Positions 11,201 through 24,500 of a DNA stretch of 64,000 nucleotides are shown piece after piece (within the stretch, counting starts at the first letter, position 1; each line of letters starts with the position of its first letter). The position numbers were made by a program, and so were the translations under genes. The stretch is from NCBI RefSeq assembly GCF_910592395.1, contig NC_088312.1:9114001-9178000 (forward strand). The letters run 5' to 3'. The notes under the pieces are model-generated. The model worked only from the letters and a program-made list of their open reading frames with translations. It made no database searches and was not told the origin of the DNA. The DNA comes from Lineus longissimus. Lineage: Eukaryota; Nemertea; Pilidiophora; Heteronemertea; Lineidae.

Positions 11201-14200
11201 CAAAGGGTTGAAGGACCTGCTGCTGTAAGGAGGCCAGGATCGAGTGAGGGGAAACAAAGCCGGAGTCGGACAGCCACTCCGGACCCGAATGGTGCTAAGA
11301 CGTTCCAGGTGACACTGCCAAATAAACAAAAGAGGCTGCAGCTGGAAAGTTTAATGGTGAGTTTGAAGAAGAAAAAGGAAAAGTTAGTGATAAATTGTGA
11401 TTGTCTGTGATATTATGACCCAGCAGATCTGGTGTGTACTGGGGAGGACCGTGGTTTGGCATTAAAACTACTGCTGCCAGTTGCTGGCGTTTATGGTATT
11501 AGTCTTCCTTGACAGCGTAGAAAGTAGTTCAACATACAGCAGTCTCAATTTGGTGTAAAGCTAGTCTTCGTCGTCGTCTTATTGCTTCCTCTGAGCTGCC
11601 TCTACAGACATCTTCCGTGAGTGCCAAAAATATATTTTAATTTTTATTCCACCCTTCTCAGCTTGTCCTTTGATGGAAAAGCACGCTAACCAAGGTATAA
11701 AAACAGTCGCGCCTAATCAGTGGAACCAGTTGGTTATATCTAAGTTCTTTGTCTCATCTTCTCCAGGTCAAAAATAGCCAGCCTTCCTATCATCACACTG
11801 GTCTATATGAAGCCATCCCTAAATTCCTGCCACCAGTCAGTCGAATGGAGGACATTAAGTTTGACACCATCTCGAAAGATACATCAAAGTCGCTTCCTTC
11901 CAACAAAATTTCTTCCTACAAGAGCGCTTTGTTGTGTTTCCGTGGTTATCGCCTGAATAAGTTTTTCCGAACCAAGGAGTGCATTCCTTTGACCTCGCCT
12001 GTGATAGCAAATAAGTTCAACCCTACAATACAAATGTGTCGGTTTAGTCTGGATGGCATATGTAATGATACGAAATGTCCATGGTGAGTCCTCCTAGGTA
12101 GCCTGTTGTGTTACTCATTATGTGGTACAATCTTAAGTCACCTGGAGCACATAATGATACAGGAAAGCCAGTCGCAGCAAATTCTGAGTCCTGTCATGTT
12201 GTGTGTCTTTAGTCCTTGAGATAATAGCACTGTAAGGCCTAAAATGGCTTGAACATTTTTTCAGTATTTTGCTGATTATGTATTATCCAATTCTGGCAAA
12301 GTAAGCATGCTTCTTGAGAGTTTTCAGCTGGTACAGCTTCAGGGCATAATTGAGTGGAGTCTTTTGAGCACATTTATTGGCTGATATTTTCTGTCTGCAG
12401 GCAACACACCAAGGACTACGAAATGAGCTTCGAGGAGAAACTTCAGGACATTGTCTCCTACTGCCCAAAACTTGCTGGTGTGACGGAGAGTACGCCCCGG
12501 GATGCATACTCAAAGAAAATCCGTAAGTTTCACTCTCCTCCATGACATGTCTTTGTGAAACACGTACATGCTTATCTTCTGATGCATTACAACTTGAGTT
12601 GTGATGGCACTCGTACCAGCAAAATGAAAAGGGAGTGCTTGGGAACATTTCTGCTAATGGCCTTTTGGGGCAATTCTGTACTCTCTCCTTCATGTCTCAG
12701 TCATCCCTGGAAGTATTTTAACTCTACTCTTTTGCCTACTGGTTGGCCAAAAGTCAAGTAGCTGTTTGCCAACCGGGTCAGAAGATTTGCTCAACTGTGA
12801 AGATAATTACGCAGCAATTCAAGTTAACACTGCAAATACAGTAGCTGATCCCTCTCTTCATAGGCGATTATGTGGACATCTTCATCAAACAGAACCAAGG
12901 TAAAGCCATCAGCCAAGATGACATGTGTCTGCTACTTACGAGCCGTGTGAATTCTCAACTGGGGAACAAGCATCCCCACTGCACTCCCTACACAGGACGC
13001 GTTTGGAGGCCGACCCAAGCAGAGAAAGCAGACGTGGACTCCGAAGATGATGAGAAAGTGGAGGCAGGGTCTAAGCCAAGTGACTCTATTGATAAAAGAG
13101 GTAGGACATTTTAAGAAAGATTTACCATTGTCATTATCTTCATAATGTTGGCTTTATCCTCTGGACTTGCCGTCACAGTTGCCAGAAAATTGCAATGTTG
13201 ATTGAGGAAAATAGGGTCACAAAACCTAGCTGAAGACGTAATCCAACACCAGGTTGAATGAATTGCTGGACTGAAACTGTTAATCATTGTTGTAAGGTAT
13301 TTTGATTAAGAGTGAGGTAGCTATCAACCTTCCTCAGCTTGTTTGAATCTGCACTCAAGTCATTGTTACGAAAGATGTCCTCAGCCTCTTAACAGACTCC
13401 ACAAGAATCTCTTGTCAAATTCGTTATGTATTAGTCTCACTTTCTCTTCCCCTAAGGTCTCCAAAGTCAGCTCTCCGTCTCCGACCTAGATAACATAATC
13501 AGCGAGAACGATGTGCGGTATTTCATGTACGGCACAGAAGCAATACAAGACTTGGAGGCCGAAGTACTTAAAGACAAGGAGAATTCATTCCTTTGGCTCA
13601 AGCTTGCTTATAAAAAGTTATACTCTGAAAATGAGTAAGTTCCCTTGTTAATTCTATCTTTCTTGGCGTTTACTCATCCATTTGACCTTATGATATGGCT
13701 GTGGCATTTGGGTTAACAAGCTATTTGGCAGGTAAACAGTACAGGCAGAGATGAGAGAAGTCTTTTTTAGCAGCACAAATATGCCGGCAGTTTTCATCTA
13801 ATTTTTCAACCCCATATTTCCTAAAGGTTTTAGCAAATCTTGCATTTGTTCCGTTTACTTTTCAGTTCCTCCACTCCCACAACCTGCCTTGATCAAGCGC
13901 TGAATGTACTCGCACGAGCATTGGAACAGAACAAGTCAAATCATGACTTATGGCAGCATTACCTCTCCATGTATCGTCGACGTGGTGACCTCACTGACCT
14001 CAAGGACCTGTGCGAACATGCCCTACGCTATGCTCCCTCGTACAAAATATGGTGGGAGGTAAGAGAGAGGATATTTCTTGGGCCCCTTACTTCAACAAAC
14101 TAGTACAATGAAACTGGTGTGGAATAATGTTTTCCATCAGTTTTCAATCAGCACTGTTGACTCTTGTTGACATTTACATTCAGTGTATTTGTAACAGTCA

Positions 14201-17200
14201 GCATCAGATAGTCTGGAAGCTTTCTACAATTCCTGAACAGTCCTTTACCTGCACTTAATCATACTTGAAACTTCCTTCTGATCTCTGTATAAACTTCTTA
14301 CCTTCCAGTTTCTGAACACCAGCAACAGTTGTGAAGAAAAACGTGATATTTGCCAGAAGACGATTGAGTTTTTGACAAGTTCCTTAGCCTTTCCAGACGA
14401 CAGGTATGAGGAGCGGTCCCACCAGCTACTAGAGGTACTGCTGTACCAGGTGGCCGTCATGACGCAGTCAGGAAAGTTGAAGACAGGACAACAGACATTA
14501 CAGGTATTGTTGATAGAAAAAATGTCTTCACTGTTTCATTTCTTATGTCTGTTCTACTTTGAGTAAAGGTGGCAGCATGAGGTAAAGCCCCTCATATGCC
14601 CATGTGTCAGGTGTGACTGTCTAAGAATGGCTGTGGAGTGATTCTGGTGAGCGTCATTTGATGGAGTAATAATGTATTTATCAGTGATGCATCAATTGAA
14701 TGCATAGACTTCACTGTGATAGACTCTTCCTAATGTGATCCTACATGCTTTACATACTTTTGGTTCCTACTCTGTCTGTTTGCGTATTGATTTGTTACCG
14801 CCTGTTCTACACAAAGCTGTAGATCTTGTTTAGTCTGTCTCACCGGAAATGGGATTGCCTGTCTAGCGTGCATCTCAAGATTTCCAAACGCAGAAGAAGA
14901 AGTTTTGTACATGTCAATGAATGAGGACACCTCTTTGAATATGAGGTCTTGTTTCCTTTCCAGACTGCTTTGAAGGGTAGTTTGATCGAGTACCTGGCAC
15001 CAAAGGACCGTAGCCTGGCCTGGTTGGCTTACATCCACCTCGTAGAATTCCATCAGCTGCCTCCGCAGCTGTTTGATCCCGTTAACAGTAACCCTGGCAG
15101 AATTGTTTCTAAGGTAGGATGGTTGATCTTATTCTACACGCAAAGGTTTCCTGACTTGTGATGTAAAGCCGCAGTCAGTAGGCCCTCACCCCGATCGGTG
15201 CATAACCATATTGGCATACATACACTCACAATACCTGTACTTTGTCTCACCACAAGAACCTTATCAGATTTTTCATCTGGAGAGTTTCAATACTAACTTC
15301 TGTTTTCAGGATCCACTTCTCATCCCATGGTTCTCAATTCCAAAGCTCCGCACCTCACCCGAACACTTGATTGGACTGTTCACAGAAGCTCTGGCCACTT
15401 GTACGAGCAATTCTGCCTGCAACTTGACCCATTGTGTTCTACCTCTAGAAAGGAACTTAGCTAATCTTTTGGCATCTCTGGGAAGGATGATTGAAGCCAA
15501 GCAGCGGTTTGAGGATTTGATTCAGCTAGACCCAAAGAATGAGGAGGTGTGGTTTGCCTATGCTGCGACTGTTGTAGATGCAGAAAATGGTGTTGATAGC
15601 GCTAAAGAGGTAAGGCATAATGGCACAGTTCTTCTTTTTCTGCTTGGTTCCCTTATTTGCTAGGTTGCATGTCACTGATTTCAATGCCATTGTCTAATGC
15701 CTGCTTTGATGCACGGAACCATCTGCTCTTTCAGGTTGTTTTCCAAGGTCTGGTGGAGAATCCATGCTCGGCCAAGTTGACCTTCAGTTTTGCCCAGCTG
15801 TGCTATTCGCAAGGTTACCGTGACCATGTAGTCGTATTATTGGTGGAATATATCAACGGTATCTTCCAGATTGACAAGACAGGCACTGTGACTTACGACC
15901 CTATAATGCTGTACAAGTGAGTTTTCATAGACATGTACTAGTATTCCCCAATTCCAAAAGCCCACTAATTAATTAGTTTTTGCCGATACCATGCAATATA
16001 TGCTCTTAGTGTTTTCTCCAGAAATTTGATACAGCAGGGGTTTGGGAAACTGGCAGTGAAAGGGGCCGGTTGAACACAGAAAACAGGCACTGTTAGCACC
16101 CTTTAATGACAGAAAATGCATTTGCTGTTCTGAAAAGAGATGGGGAGCACTTTTAAATGGGCAGGGTGCTGCACTCTTCTACATGTATTTCCATCTTAAG
16201 GGAACACTGTGTAATCGTTCAGTCAAAGAAGGCATACCCCACTGTTGACTGCACATGTCTTTAATACCTGTACCTAATCTGCTATTTCATTTCTATTCCA
16301 GCAAGTGTCTTGGCCTCCCTGTACCATACGTGTTACCTCAATTCGTAGACAACCTGGATCCTTACACACTCAAGGAATCAACTGTATATATCTGGCTCAA
16401 CTTCTGGTAGGACAGAAATATGGTTCTGTGTATTCGTTTCTTTGAAAGGAATGGTATCGATGACATTGCTAGATGCCAGGCATAGCCAATTCTTTCGAGT
16501 AAAACAGATTGGTTATAAAAATATAATATGATTGCAAAAGATGAAAGTGTTAATATCAAAAAGCTTTTCTGCATCATAACCTATTCAGGTAACCATGGAT
16601 CTTGTTACTTCCTGATCACACCATTTGGCCAGATCAGTGAAAATATTCAGGTTCAAAGCAAGTTTAAGTCAATGGTTGTTTTTTTCATAACATTGCGTAT
16701 GAATGTTGTTCTCTCTTTGCAGGAAAGATCTTGATATGACCAAAAGTGTCCTTGTTACTTTTGAGTGAGATTTTTATGAGGTGTTGATTTGATTTTAGCA
16801 GTGTTTTCCTTTCAAATGATTTACTTAATTGATATGACTGATGTTAATGTTCTGCCCTCGTTAGATTGTTTGCCATTTGAAATTTCATGCTGTTTGATGG
16901 CTGGTTTATGTATCACAGTACTCTGGTTCATAGAAGATACATTTCTGCTGGTCACTCCAAAATCCAACCACCCTGTTATGAGCACCAAAGTCGAGCCAAA
17001 ATCTCTGAGCCATTATTTGAAGAAAGAAGAAGTCGCAGGAAATGAATCTATTACCAGCACGAAGAGAAAACAGATACCATCCTAAGAATTACAGCAGCCT
17101 GAGAACCTGACAGAGTTAATCCAACTAGGATGATGAATCAGCCAAAGATGTGTCCCCAGTCCAAAACAAAGCGTCTCTAACTCTCTGCTCAAGACGTCTT

Positions 17201-20200
17201 CACTACCACCAGCCTATGGTTTGACCTTCACGATGTTCAGAGGTAAAAGATTGAAAGAAAAGACATGGATGAAGACAGGTCCAATGATGGGCTCGAAAAG
17301 AAACCAGAGGAACAGTTTGGAAAATCTCAGGCCATTTGATGGAATTTTCAGGAGATTAATGCCAGAAGGATTAACCAAACCACCCAAAGAGACCAAGGGA
17401 AAAGTACAGTGCAGGCTACCATCTACATCAGCGCTTTACAGCAAATAAGGATGGCACGGAGAGACAGACTGCCAGTACAAAGATCATCGGGTTGTTTTTG
17501 GTTTTGGTAAGACCAGTAGAATTGTCTTTGTGATCGAGTTTGCTGTGATACATAAAAACACAAACTATCAAATTACAAGGGGGGACAATTCCATTGTTAA
17601 GCTCAATTCTTGTCCTTATAAGAGCTCTTACCCTTTTTGAGTGTATCTGCTAATTCTCTCGGGGTAGCTGGATTTTCCAGGTAAGAGAGCTATAAACCAC
17701 TCTCTTTCAGCTTCCTCGTGGCTCTGCAAGGAGATGAAGCTCAGACTATAGATTTGTACGAAACTGCCATATCAACACTGACTGAACTCAAGGATATACA
17801 GACTGTATGGTTGTGGTGAGTTAGTTCCAGGGGATATGGAGCAGTGGTTGTAAACATACTACCAGTTATCACCAAGTTCCCACTGTGTGAAATTTGTAAC
17901 CGGGACGCCAGACAAATTATTTTACGAAATGAGTGACAGCGTTGATAGAATTTGTATGTTGGGCAATCGAATTGGAATCATGGTGTGATAGGAAGTCACG
18001 TGTGGCAACTTTTTGAGGTGAGCAGCAATACCAAGTTAGTGCTTAGAGTTTAGGTCCCATGATGACTGGTACTACTATCTAAAAAAAAGTTAACTCTCAG
18101 AGCTTTCCCAATTCTGACTATATCCTTTCCAGCTATCTGAGATACCGGTTATCATGCCTGGAGTCCTTGCCGGCTCTATCCAAGCAGAAGGAGTTCAAGA
18201 ACTTCACCGACCTGGTCTACCGGTGTTTATCGAGTATGCCGTCCCGTTTCCCTGTACCTCATCGACCGGATCAGATGTGGGTTGACTTCACCTACCACAA
18301 CGAAGTGGTCGATCTCTACATCAGGTTATTGCCGGAGGACCAAATATACAAGGCGTATGAGAAGTTCACACAGATGATGCCCACCAATGTTGGATTAATC
18401 ACACGGTGAGAAAATCGGCTTATCTGATTTGAAATTTTGGGTGGACAGTGACTTGTGCAGTACTCAGGAGTCCCTCCAAAGTAGGCTCTTTTCATTTTCA
18501 CCCTATGTCATTGGGAGATATCAACTTTTTTCGGGAGACTGTAATGATCTTTTGTGAGTAACAGTAAGTTTTTGCTGTGGCTCTGCACTCGTTGTGTTTG
18601 AGTGGAGACAGAACAAGGGAGGGGGGGGGGGGGGACAGGCCAGACAAATTCCTTGTATGTATCATTAAATCTAGAGTAAATCACTGTTTGAGTCTTTATC
18701 ACTACATTTCCAGTTCTCTCCAGCACCTGATGAGGTCTGAGCACCACACCCAAGCCAAACTCCTAGCCTGCTCTGCTGTGATATACGACAAGTGTCTCAA
18801 TCTAGGACTGGCCAAATGGTAGTATAGAGAACTAGTGGTCTTAATGTCCATGTCCGAGAGCTTTTCTTAGTTCGTTGAAAAAGATCTGTGTTTACATGTA
18901 ATATTGAATTCATCATTTGGTATTTTACTAATAATTTAGTTTTCACATAATCTTTTAGTCGATGGTTTATTATGGATGTCAGGAATTTTCATTATGTATC
19001 ACTAACTTTCTTTCAGTGCGGTCAGTCTCATTAAGAGGAAAGCAGAGGTGAGGAACGTTTTGGAAGAAGTATTTTTGCTTTCAGAAGTAGTTCACATTTT
19101 CTTTTAAAACTGATGGAGGAGAATGGTCAAACTTTGAAAATTTTGTTAAGATCACTATGTTGCTGCACTTGCCATATCACGATGGAGGTAAAACTCTTAT
19201 GATTTGTGATTTGTTTTTTTTATCATAGTGCAAAACATGTAGATCGTCTGCCTTTTCTTGCAGCTGAGGAAGTTCTTCAGGAAGGTCGTCCGTCTGCTGC
19301 CATACGCCATCACTCTGTGGAAAGACGTAATATGACTTTTTTCCCATGCTTCATATTCAACATATTCTATCACTGCTACTTTTTGTTGGCACACCCTATA
19401 CATAGTTGCCTATCCACCCTCTCTTTCTTTGTCAACATTGGCGTGGCCAAAATTTCCAGACTTTTTTTTTCTTCATGAAATACAGGTCATGGTCTATTTT
19501 AAAAACAAATTTCAGCTATTGGGCATTTCTCTGTTAACATAGTTAACTTTAAAGAGTTTTTCAAAAGAATGGTTGTTTGCACCCACCTATCCCGCTCCAC
19601 CCCCTTGGCTACCCTTATGGTCAACCAGTTGTGTGCATGACAACAAGACTTGTTCGTGTATGTGCTTCCCGTGGAACAGGTGTGTGTGTTACATATCGTA
19701 CTGTGTCAACATGTTTAAGCCGGTTGAGGTAGGTATGTTACACGTAGGCCTATTACAGGTAAAATAGGCCGAATGTATAGCCCCCTTCTATTGGTTTGAT
19801 CATGATAACGCAGTATTTTATGTTATGGGCGGTGTTGACATTTTCCAGCTTTTCCGTTATTGACAGTCAATGACACTTTTCCGCCTTTCGATAGATGGTT
19901 CTTTATCCTTTATCCTCTATTTTTTCCTCACTGCTTACACGCACTGCCTTCTTCCAGTTCTTGCTAACTATCATGTACTGTTCAGAAATCATTTGGTCTA
20001 TCTTTAATTCCACAGCCTTCTTGATAGTTGGTACTTGATGAAAGAATGTATTGGTGTCTTCTTTAGAAGAGCAGTGCTTAAAGCTTATTTGGGTAATGCA
20101 TTAATACACTACACTCTTACTGTTTTGCAGTGCATAATGGGTTGGTGTGGGCTATTTGTAAAGGATGCATACTGTGGAGGGGCCGATTTGACTTGAAATA

Positions 20201-20892
20201 ATTTCTCCTTGCCTTTCTAAGAATGTTTTTACTAGTCTTGCTGAAAGCATGCGTTGGGATCAAAGCTGACCTGTGTGTTGCTTGTCTCTGTTCCTGATAT
20301 CAGTGTCTTACTCACAATATCAGTTGATGTGATTGTTGTTGTGTCATCTTTAAAGGGAGTCTACAGGCAGCAGCAGATTCTGATTGTATTAAGTTACACA
20401 GAGTCATTAATAGGTGTCTCGCCCATCTCATAGTGACACTTGTACGATGTATACTTTTTACACAAAGTCCATCCCAACCCAGTTATTTAGTTGTGCCTTT
20501 ATGATACCACCAGACAACCAAATGGACCCCTCGCACCTGTCTGTAGTCCCCCTTTAACTCTGACTCAAAATCAATGATAGTGTGTGGCCACAGACATTGA
20601 CTGAAGAGACCAAACAGGTCAGTTTTGGAAGAGGGCAAATCAAAGTGCCGATCCGATTCACCAGAGTAATATTTTACCTGTCCACCATTGTTTGAATGAT
20701 TCACCGCCATATTTTACGATCACCGTGTCGTGTATTAACGGCCCACCATTACGCTTTCTGTTCTTGTCCTTTCTGTAGTATATCCTGTTTGAAGTAGTAA
20801 ACGGTAACGACGTCACGATCGGGGAGATCCTGAAGATATGCCGAGCTAGAAATATCAACATTGATGATTACCTTAATGCCATAGTCAAGTGA
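5224..20892 (+). CDS. ZFC3H1: ZFC3H1, zinc finger C3H1 domain-containing protein (25 coding exons)
   Basis: In mammals ZFC3H1 joins the helicase MTR4 and the nuclear exosome in the PAXT connection, which degrades and retains polyadenylated nuclear RNA. Exons: 5224-5773, 6158-6399, 6657-7122, 7478-7665, 7871-8641, 9019-9153, 9441-9823, 10123-10297, 10604-11356, 11767-12083, 12401-12522, 12864-13100, 13457-13634, 13866-14058, 14309-14503, 14964-15113, 15310-15609, 15735-15916, 16302-16406, 17711-17815, 18133-18405, 18714-18818, 19017-19047, 19264-19326, 20779-20892. They give about 2,110 residues (human 1,989). Order: acidic N-terminus with EEGELSDGD; coiled-coil segment YDSLLKQYRLIKRRL; Pro-rich and acidic region (exons 4-5); coiled coil (exons 7-9); C-x7-C-x4-C-x3-H finger (MCRFSLDGIC...CPWQH) split across exons 10/11; then HAT/TPR-like helical repeats to the C-terminus (LRKFFRKVVRLLP, ending NIDDYLNAIVK). 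The start ATG has a good context (gccATGG). The least certain boundary is intron 1. Confidence 0.93.
5774..6157 (+). other. Candidate U12-type (minor spliceosome) intron, ZFC3H1 intron 1
   Basis: The donor reads T|GTATCCTTTATG, matching the U12 5' splice-site consensus RTATCCTT. Near the 3' end TCTTTAACT (6141-6149) resembles the U12 branch-point consensus TTCCTTRAC. Its branch A lies about 10 nt before the CAG acceptor at 6155-6157, the spacing expected for U12 introns. There is no clear polypyrimidine tract at the acceptor. An alternative AG at 6150-6151 keeps the same phase and would add two residues. Confidence 0.6.
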
Positions 20893-22800
20893 AAGTGAAG
20901 ATTGGAGATTCCTTTAGATGAGAGACAGAACACAGTGGAAAGAGGAAAAATTTAGCTGAATTGCCATTAACTGGCGTATAGAAATCGGGGCTATTGAGAA
21001 AAAATTATAGAGTTCAAATTATGCCAATGTTACCAACCAAATAATTTGCTGGGAAGCCAACCATAAAAGCTATGGTATCATGAGAACTGTTTTGAAAATG
21101 GCGAGAAATTAGCTAAGTAAATAAAATGATGGGCAGGGTCTCCAAATGCTAGGCCAAGTTTCTTGAGTTGACAGTTCATAGCCGCCTTTGAAAGGTTGAG
21201 ACAGGTGGTGGAATCAGCTTAAGACAAGCCTGACGATAGCCTTGCCAGATGTTCGAAGGCATCCAGTCCCGATCTAAAGCTTGGTAGACGGAAGAAGGAC
21301 TTGCTTCAGGGCAAGACGATTTGAAACAGTCAAGTAGTTTGGTGGCCCAGTCAGCTTTCCAGCTTTGGTTTGTGTGTTTGGTGTTCAGCTTGCATTTAAC
21401 CTGGCCTTGCCACCTGGGAGAGATTTCTTGGAGGATTTCACTGGAAACAAATTGCTGGAGTTATATCAAGATACAGTGTGAATTATCACGGTTGTAAGCC
21501 AGGTAGACAAACTTCGAAGAGTTGATACGTGGAACGGTCTTCTAGTTTGAAGAAAAACTTTATTATGAAATCATGGTTATACTTTAATGAGGAATGTGAC
21601 ATCAGTTGACATAATTCAAACGATATTTGGATCAAGTTCCTGACTTTAATCATGAAAAATACCATTGAAGGACGTAAGTATATCATGACAAAATATGCAG
21701 TATGGTTCATAACGTTATCGGAAAGAATCGGTGTAATAGACAAGGTCTTGTCGTGTTGCATTTCTGATCAAAATTTGTAAATAATTCCTTGCAGAATGAA
21801 CTTTAGAAGTGAACCATACGGACATATTTTCCTCTTCACGTCTTATGTTGTTTATATGTGGTTGTTGGGCACACACTTTACAAACACGGCTTTCTGTGTT
21901 GATGTCGGTGGATCATAAGGAATTCAGTTATGAATTCCTCATATGCATCGACACAATTTTGAATGATGCAGCAGCATACGAAACAAAATGAACTCTTGAT
22001 GACTTTTCAAATCCTACACCATTTGCAAAAATAAACCAAATTGAAAAAGAAACCAACAGATTACCAATTCACAGTACGGTACCCGTTCATTTCAACAATC
22101 TTCAGGATTGCCATCAATAATCATGCTTTTCCAAATTGTTACCTGACCATGTTTAACTTTCAAACATGGCGATAACTTTGTGGGTGCCGAATCCAGGGAT
22201 TTATTTTCGGCAGTGTGAGGTAAAATGGACGGTGCAAGTAGGTAGCATTGCTGGCAAATACTTCCCTGGTTTCATTCTCCACAAGAGACAAGCTAAAAAT
22301 ATGACAGAATGTTTGTAGAACATACCGGGCACTGGTGTTCTTTTTTTCTTCATTAGATATTGAAATTGTTGATGCATAACTGTGCATGGGACTGATATGA
22401 CTCTCAAATCTTGGATATTTTTTAATTGGTACTAGCTTATAAAATGTCTTTGTCTGTAGTCGTTTGATTGCATCGCTTGAAAAGTCTTCATCAAGTTAAT
22501 GAGTAGTTATCTTGGCCTACGGTCTATGGGTTATTTTTTTATATTCTAATTGACCCGATTGACCAAGATACCACAATACATGTACATATGTATGTCATTG
22601 ATTATTGATAATGCCAAGTTGTTTTTTGAAATAATCTTCCTAACAACTTGAGAAAGTATGCTGTCGAGAATTCTAAATGTATTCAAAGTACAGTGTGTTG
22701 ATTTCGCAAAAAATAAAATGCTGTAGATATATCATTTTGCGCTAAAATATACTTAATCAAATTTAAATTTCATCTTATGTTGGTCTGTTTTCTCTCTTGA
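20893..22800 (+). other. ZFC3H1 3' UTR and downstream flank
   Basis: AT-rich sequence after the ZFC3H1 stop. AATAAA poly(A) signals occur at 21120-21125, 22030-22035 and 22712-22717, so the transcript end could lie at any of these. No coding homology was seen on either strand. Confidence 0.5.
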
Positions 22801-24500
22801 GAGGTTTGCTGACTGCCCCGTCCCATCCGTGTCACTGAATTATGTTCTGGCTTTCCTACCAACCCCCAATCCTGGCTAGACAGAACCAGGAGGTGGACAA
22901 TGTTGGTCACATCAAAACGGACTGATGATGTTCTACAAGCACATGGAAGGAATATTACTCACATCACCATCTTGCCCCTCACTCCCCGCCTCCCAGACAA
23001 GACTGTGTGTTGTTCTACACTGGTCTCATTGGAATGATGCTAGAGGCAAGTCTTCACTAGCAATTTAGAAAGTGTTTTGTTCATCAGTAATGCAGCATGA
23101 AATAAGGCTGTGGAAACAAAATGCTCTCCACGTTGCTTCTGTTGAGACAAGGCCGATGCCGATTCATTTGGAGAAAAACTGCTCAACAATTGGACATCGA
23201 ACCAATGAATACAATGATTTAATGAGGACCACTCCTGCAGACACCTTTTTAATTCAAAGACGCCAAACTTTCTATTTCATTGTCTTCTTTTACTTTGAAG
23301 TGCAAATGCAGAGCAAAGAGAGACTGTAGACTGAACTGGGTGTGGTCACTAAAAAACTATTGTAAGTGTTGAGCTACCCCCCCACTGAAGTACCCCATTG
23401 TTGGGACAATGTCTGCAAGAGAGATCTTTCTATATTTACCAAGCCCCCCCCCCCCCCCTTACTTTGACTGCCATCAAGATGAGGTGCTGGACATCGCTGC
23501 CGATCACATCACGGAACTCTCCACTCATTGCTCGGTAAGAATACTGCTTTCTTTATTGATATTAAATGAGACCCCAATAGTAAAACATGATGTGACGATT
23601 CCACTACAAGACTAAGACCTTGAAGACTGGCTGGAACTACTTGGTTGTGCTATGAATAATGTTTAATCTTTTTGGCACAATTAAGTACACCTTGAACGTA
23701 AAATTTCTGATATTTCTAAGAAAAATGATGCCTCCAGGGAAGAGTGAACACAGCATAAGACTGAACAATCCCACATGTTGTTTTTCACGTCTTTCCGAAA
23801 AGTGGCAAACATCTGGTTGTGCATATGTCTTTCAGCAATGTCCATGAGAGAGACCGACATATGGGTTGGATATTACTGTGTTATTCATCCACTTCATCTG
23901 ACAGATGTGAAACAGAATTAAAGTATTGTTTCAAAATGCTGTAAAATCCGCCAGGAACTGTCCAAATAAGGGATACGAGGCAGAAGCGGGTGGGGGGGGG
24001 GGGGGTCTGATTGGTGGTCCTCGGGAAATGCATACCCCTTCTTCTTTGAAAGTGACCCGCCAGGCAGAAGTGAGAAAGTGATCGAATGGTTCTATTTTCA
24101 AATGTTAGGCACAAAGGCTAGCCAGCATCCACCTTTCATGGTGAATCAGTCGCGAGTTGCATAAAAAGGGAATTTGAATTCCCCGCCTCTCATGCTCTGC
24201 ACGTAGTAATACTTTTGAACTGTTTTTTACGACATCAATTTAAGGTTTCAATTATAGAATTATTTACTAATTTCATGACAATATTGACACCAGTTTCATA
24301 TAGGCCTAGACTGAATTCAAGCCTACAAAAGTTTATAAAACAGCGAAAAAATAAATTTAATGTCGTAAAAACCCGCTTTACGTTAACAAAAAATTTCCGC
24401 CATTTTCAGATTTTCAACTTTCACGAAAACTTGAATGAAAAAGAAAATAAAGTACTTATATCAATGAATAATGTCATTTTGTGTTAAATGAGTATTGAAC
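22801..24500. other. ZFC3H1-NPAT intergenic region and NPAT upstream sequence
   Basis: Contains a C15 tract (23444-23458) and a G14 tract (23992-24005), plus a possible orphan exon at 23479-23534. Just upstream of NPAT are ATAAAAAGG (24161-24169, TATA-like) and TTTCCGCCATTTT (24394-24406), which resembles overlapping E2F/YY1-type motifs. These motif calls are weak. No ATM-like exon was recognised on the minus strand. Confidence 0.4.
23479..23534 (+). other. Possible orphan exon of unknown function
   Basis: A 56-nt segment lies between a C15-containing pyrimidine tract with a CAAG acceptor and a strong donor, CTCG|GTAAGA. One frame reads DEVLDIAADHITELSTHCS, which has coding-like composition. 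I do not recognise the peptide and found no partner exons, so it may be chance. Confidence 0.22.

Noticed and set aside
16727-16766. Possible extra ZFC3H1 exon after a CTTTGCAG acceptor
   Set aside because: In the required phase it reaches a TGA stop after about 14 codons and has no donor; joining 16406 to 17711 keeps frame and homology.
18577-18822. Plus-strand 81-residue ORF
   Set aside because: Only its 3' part (18714-18818) is real ZFC3H1 coding sequence; the rest is intron with a G14 tract.
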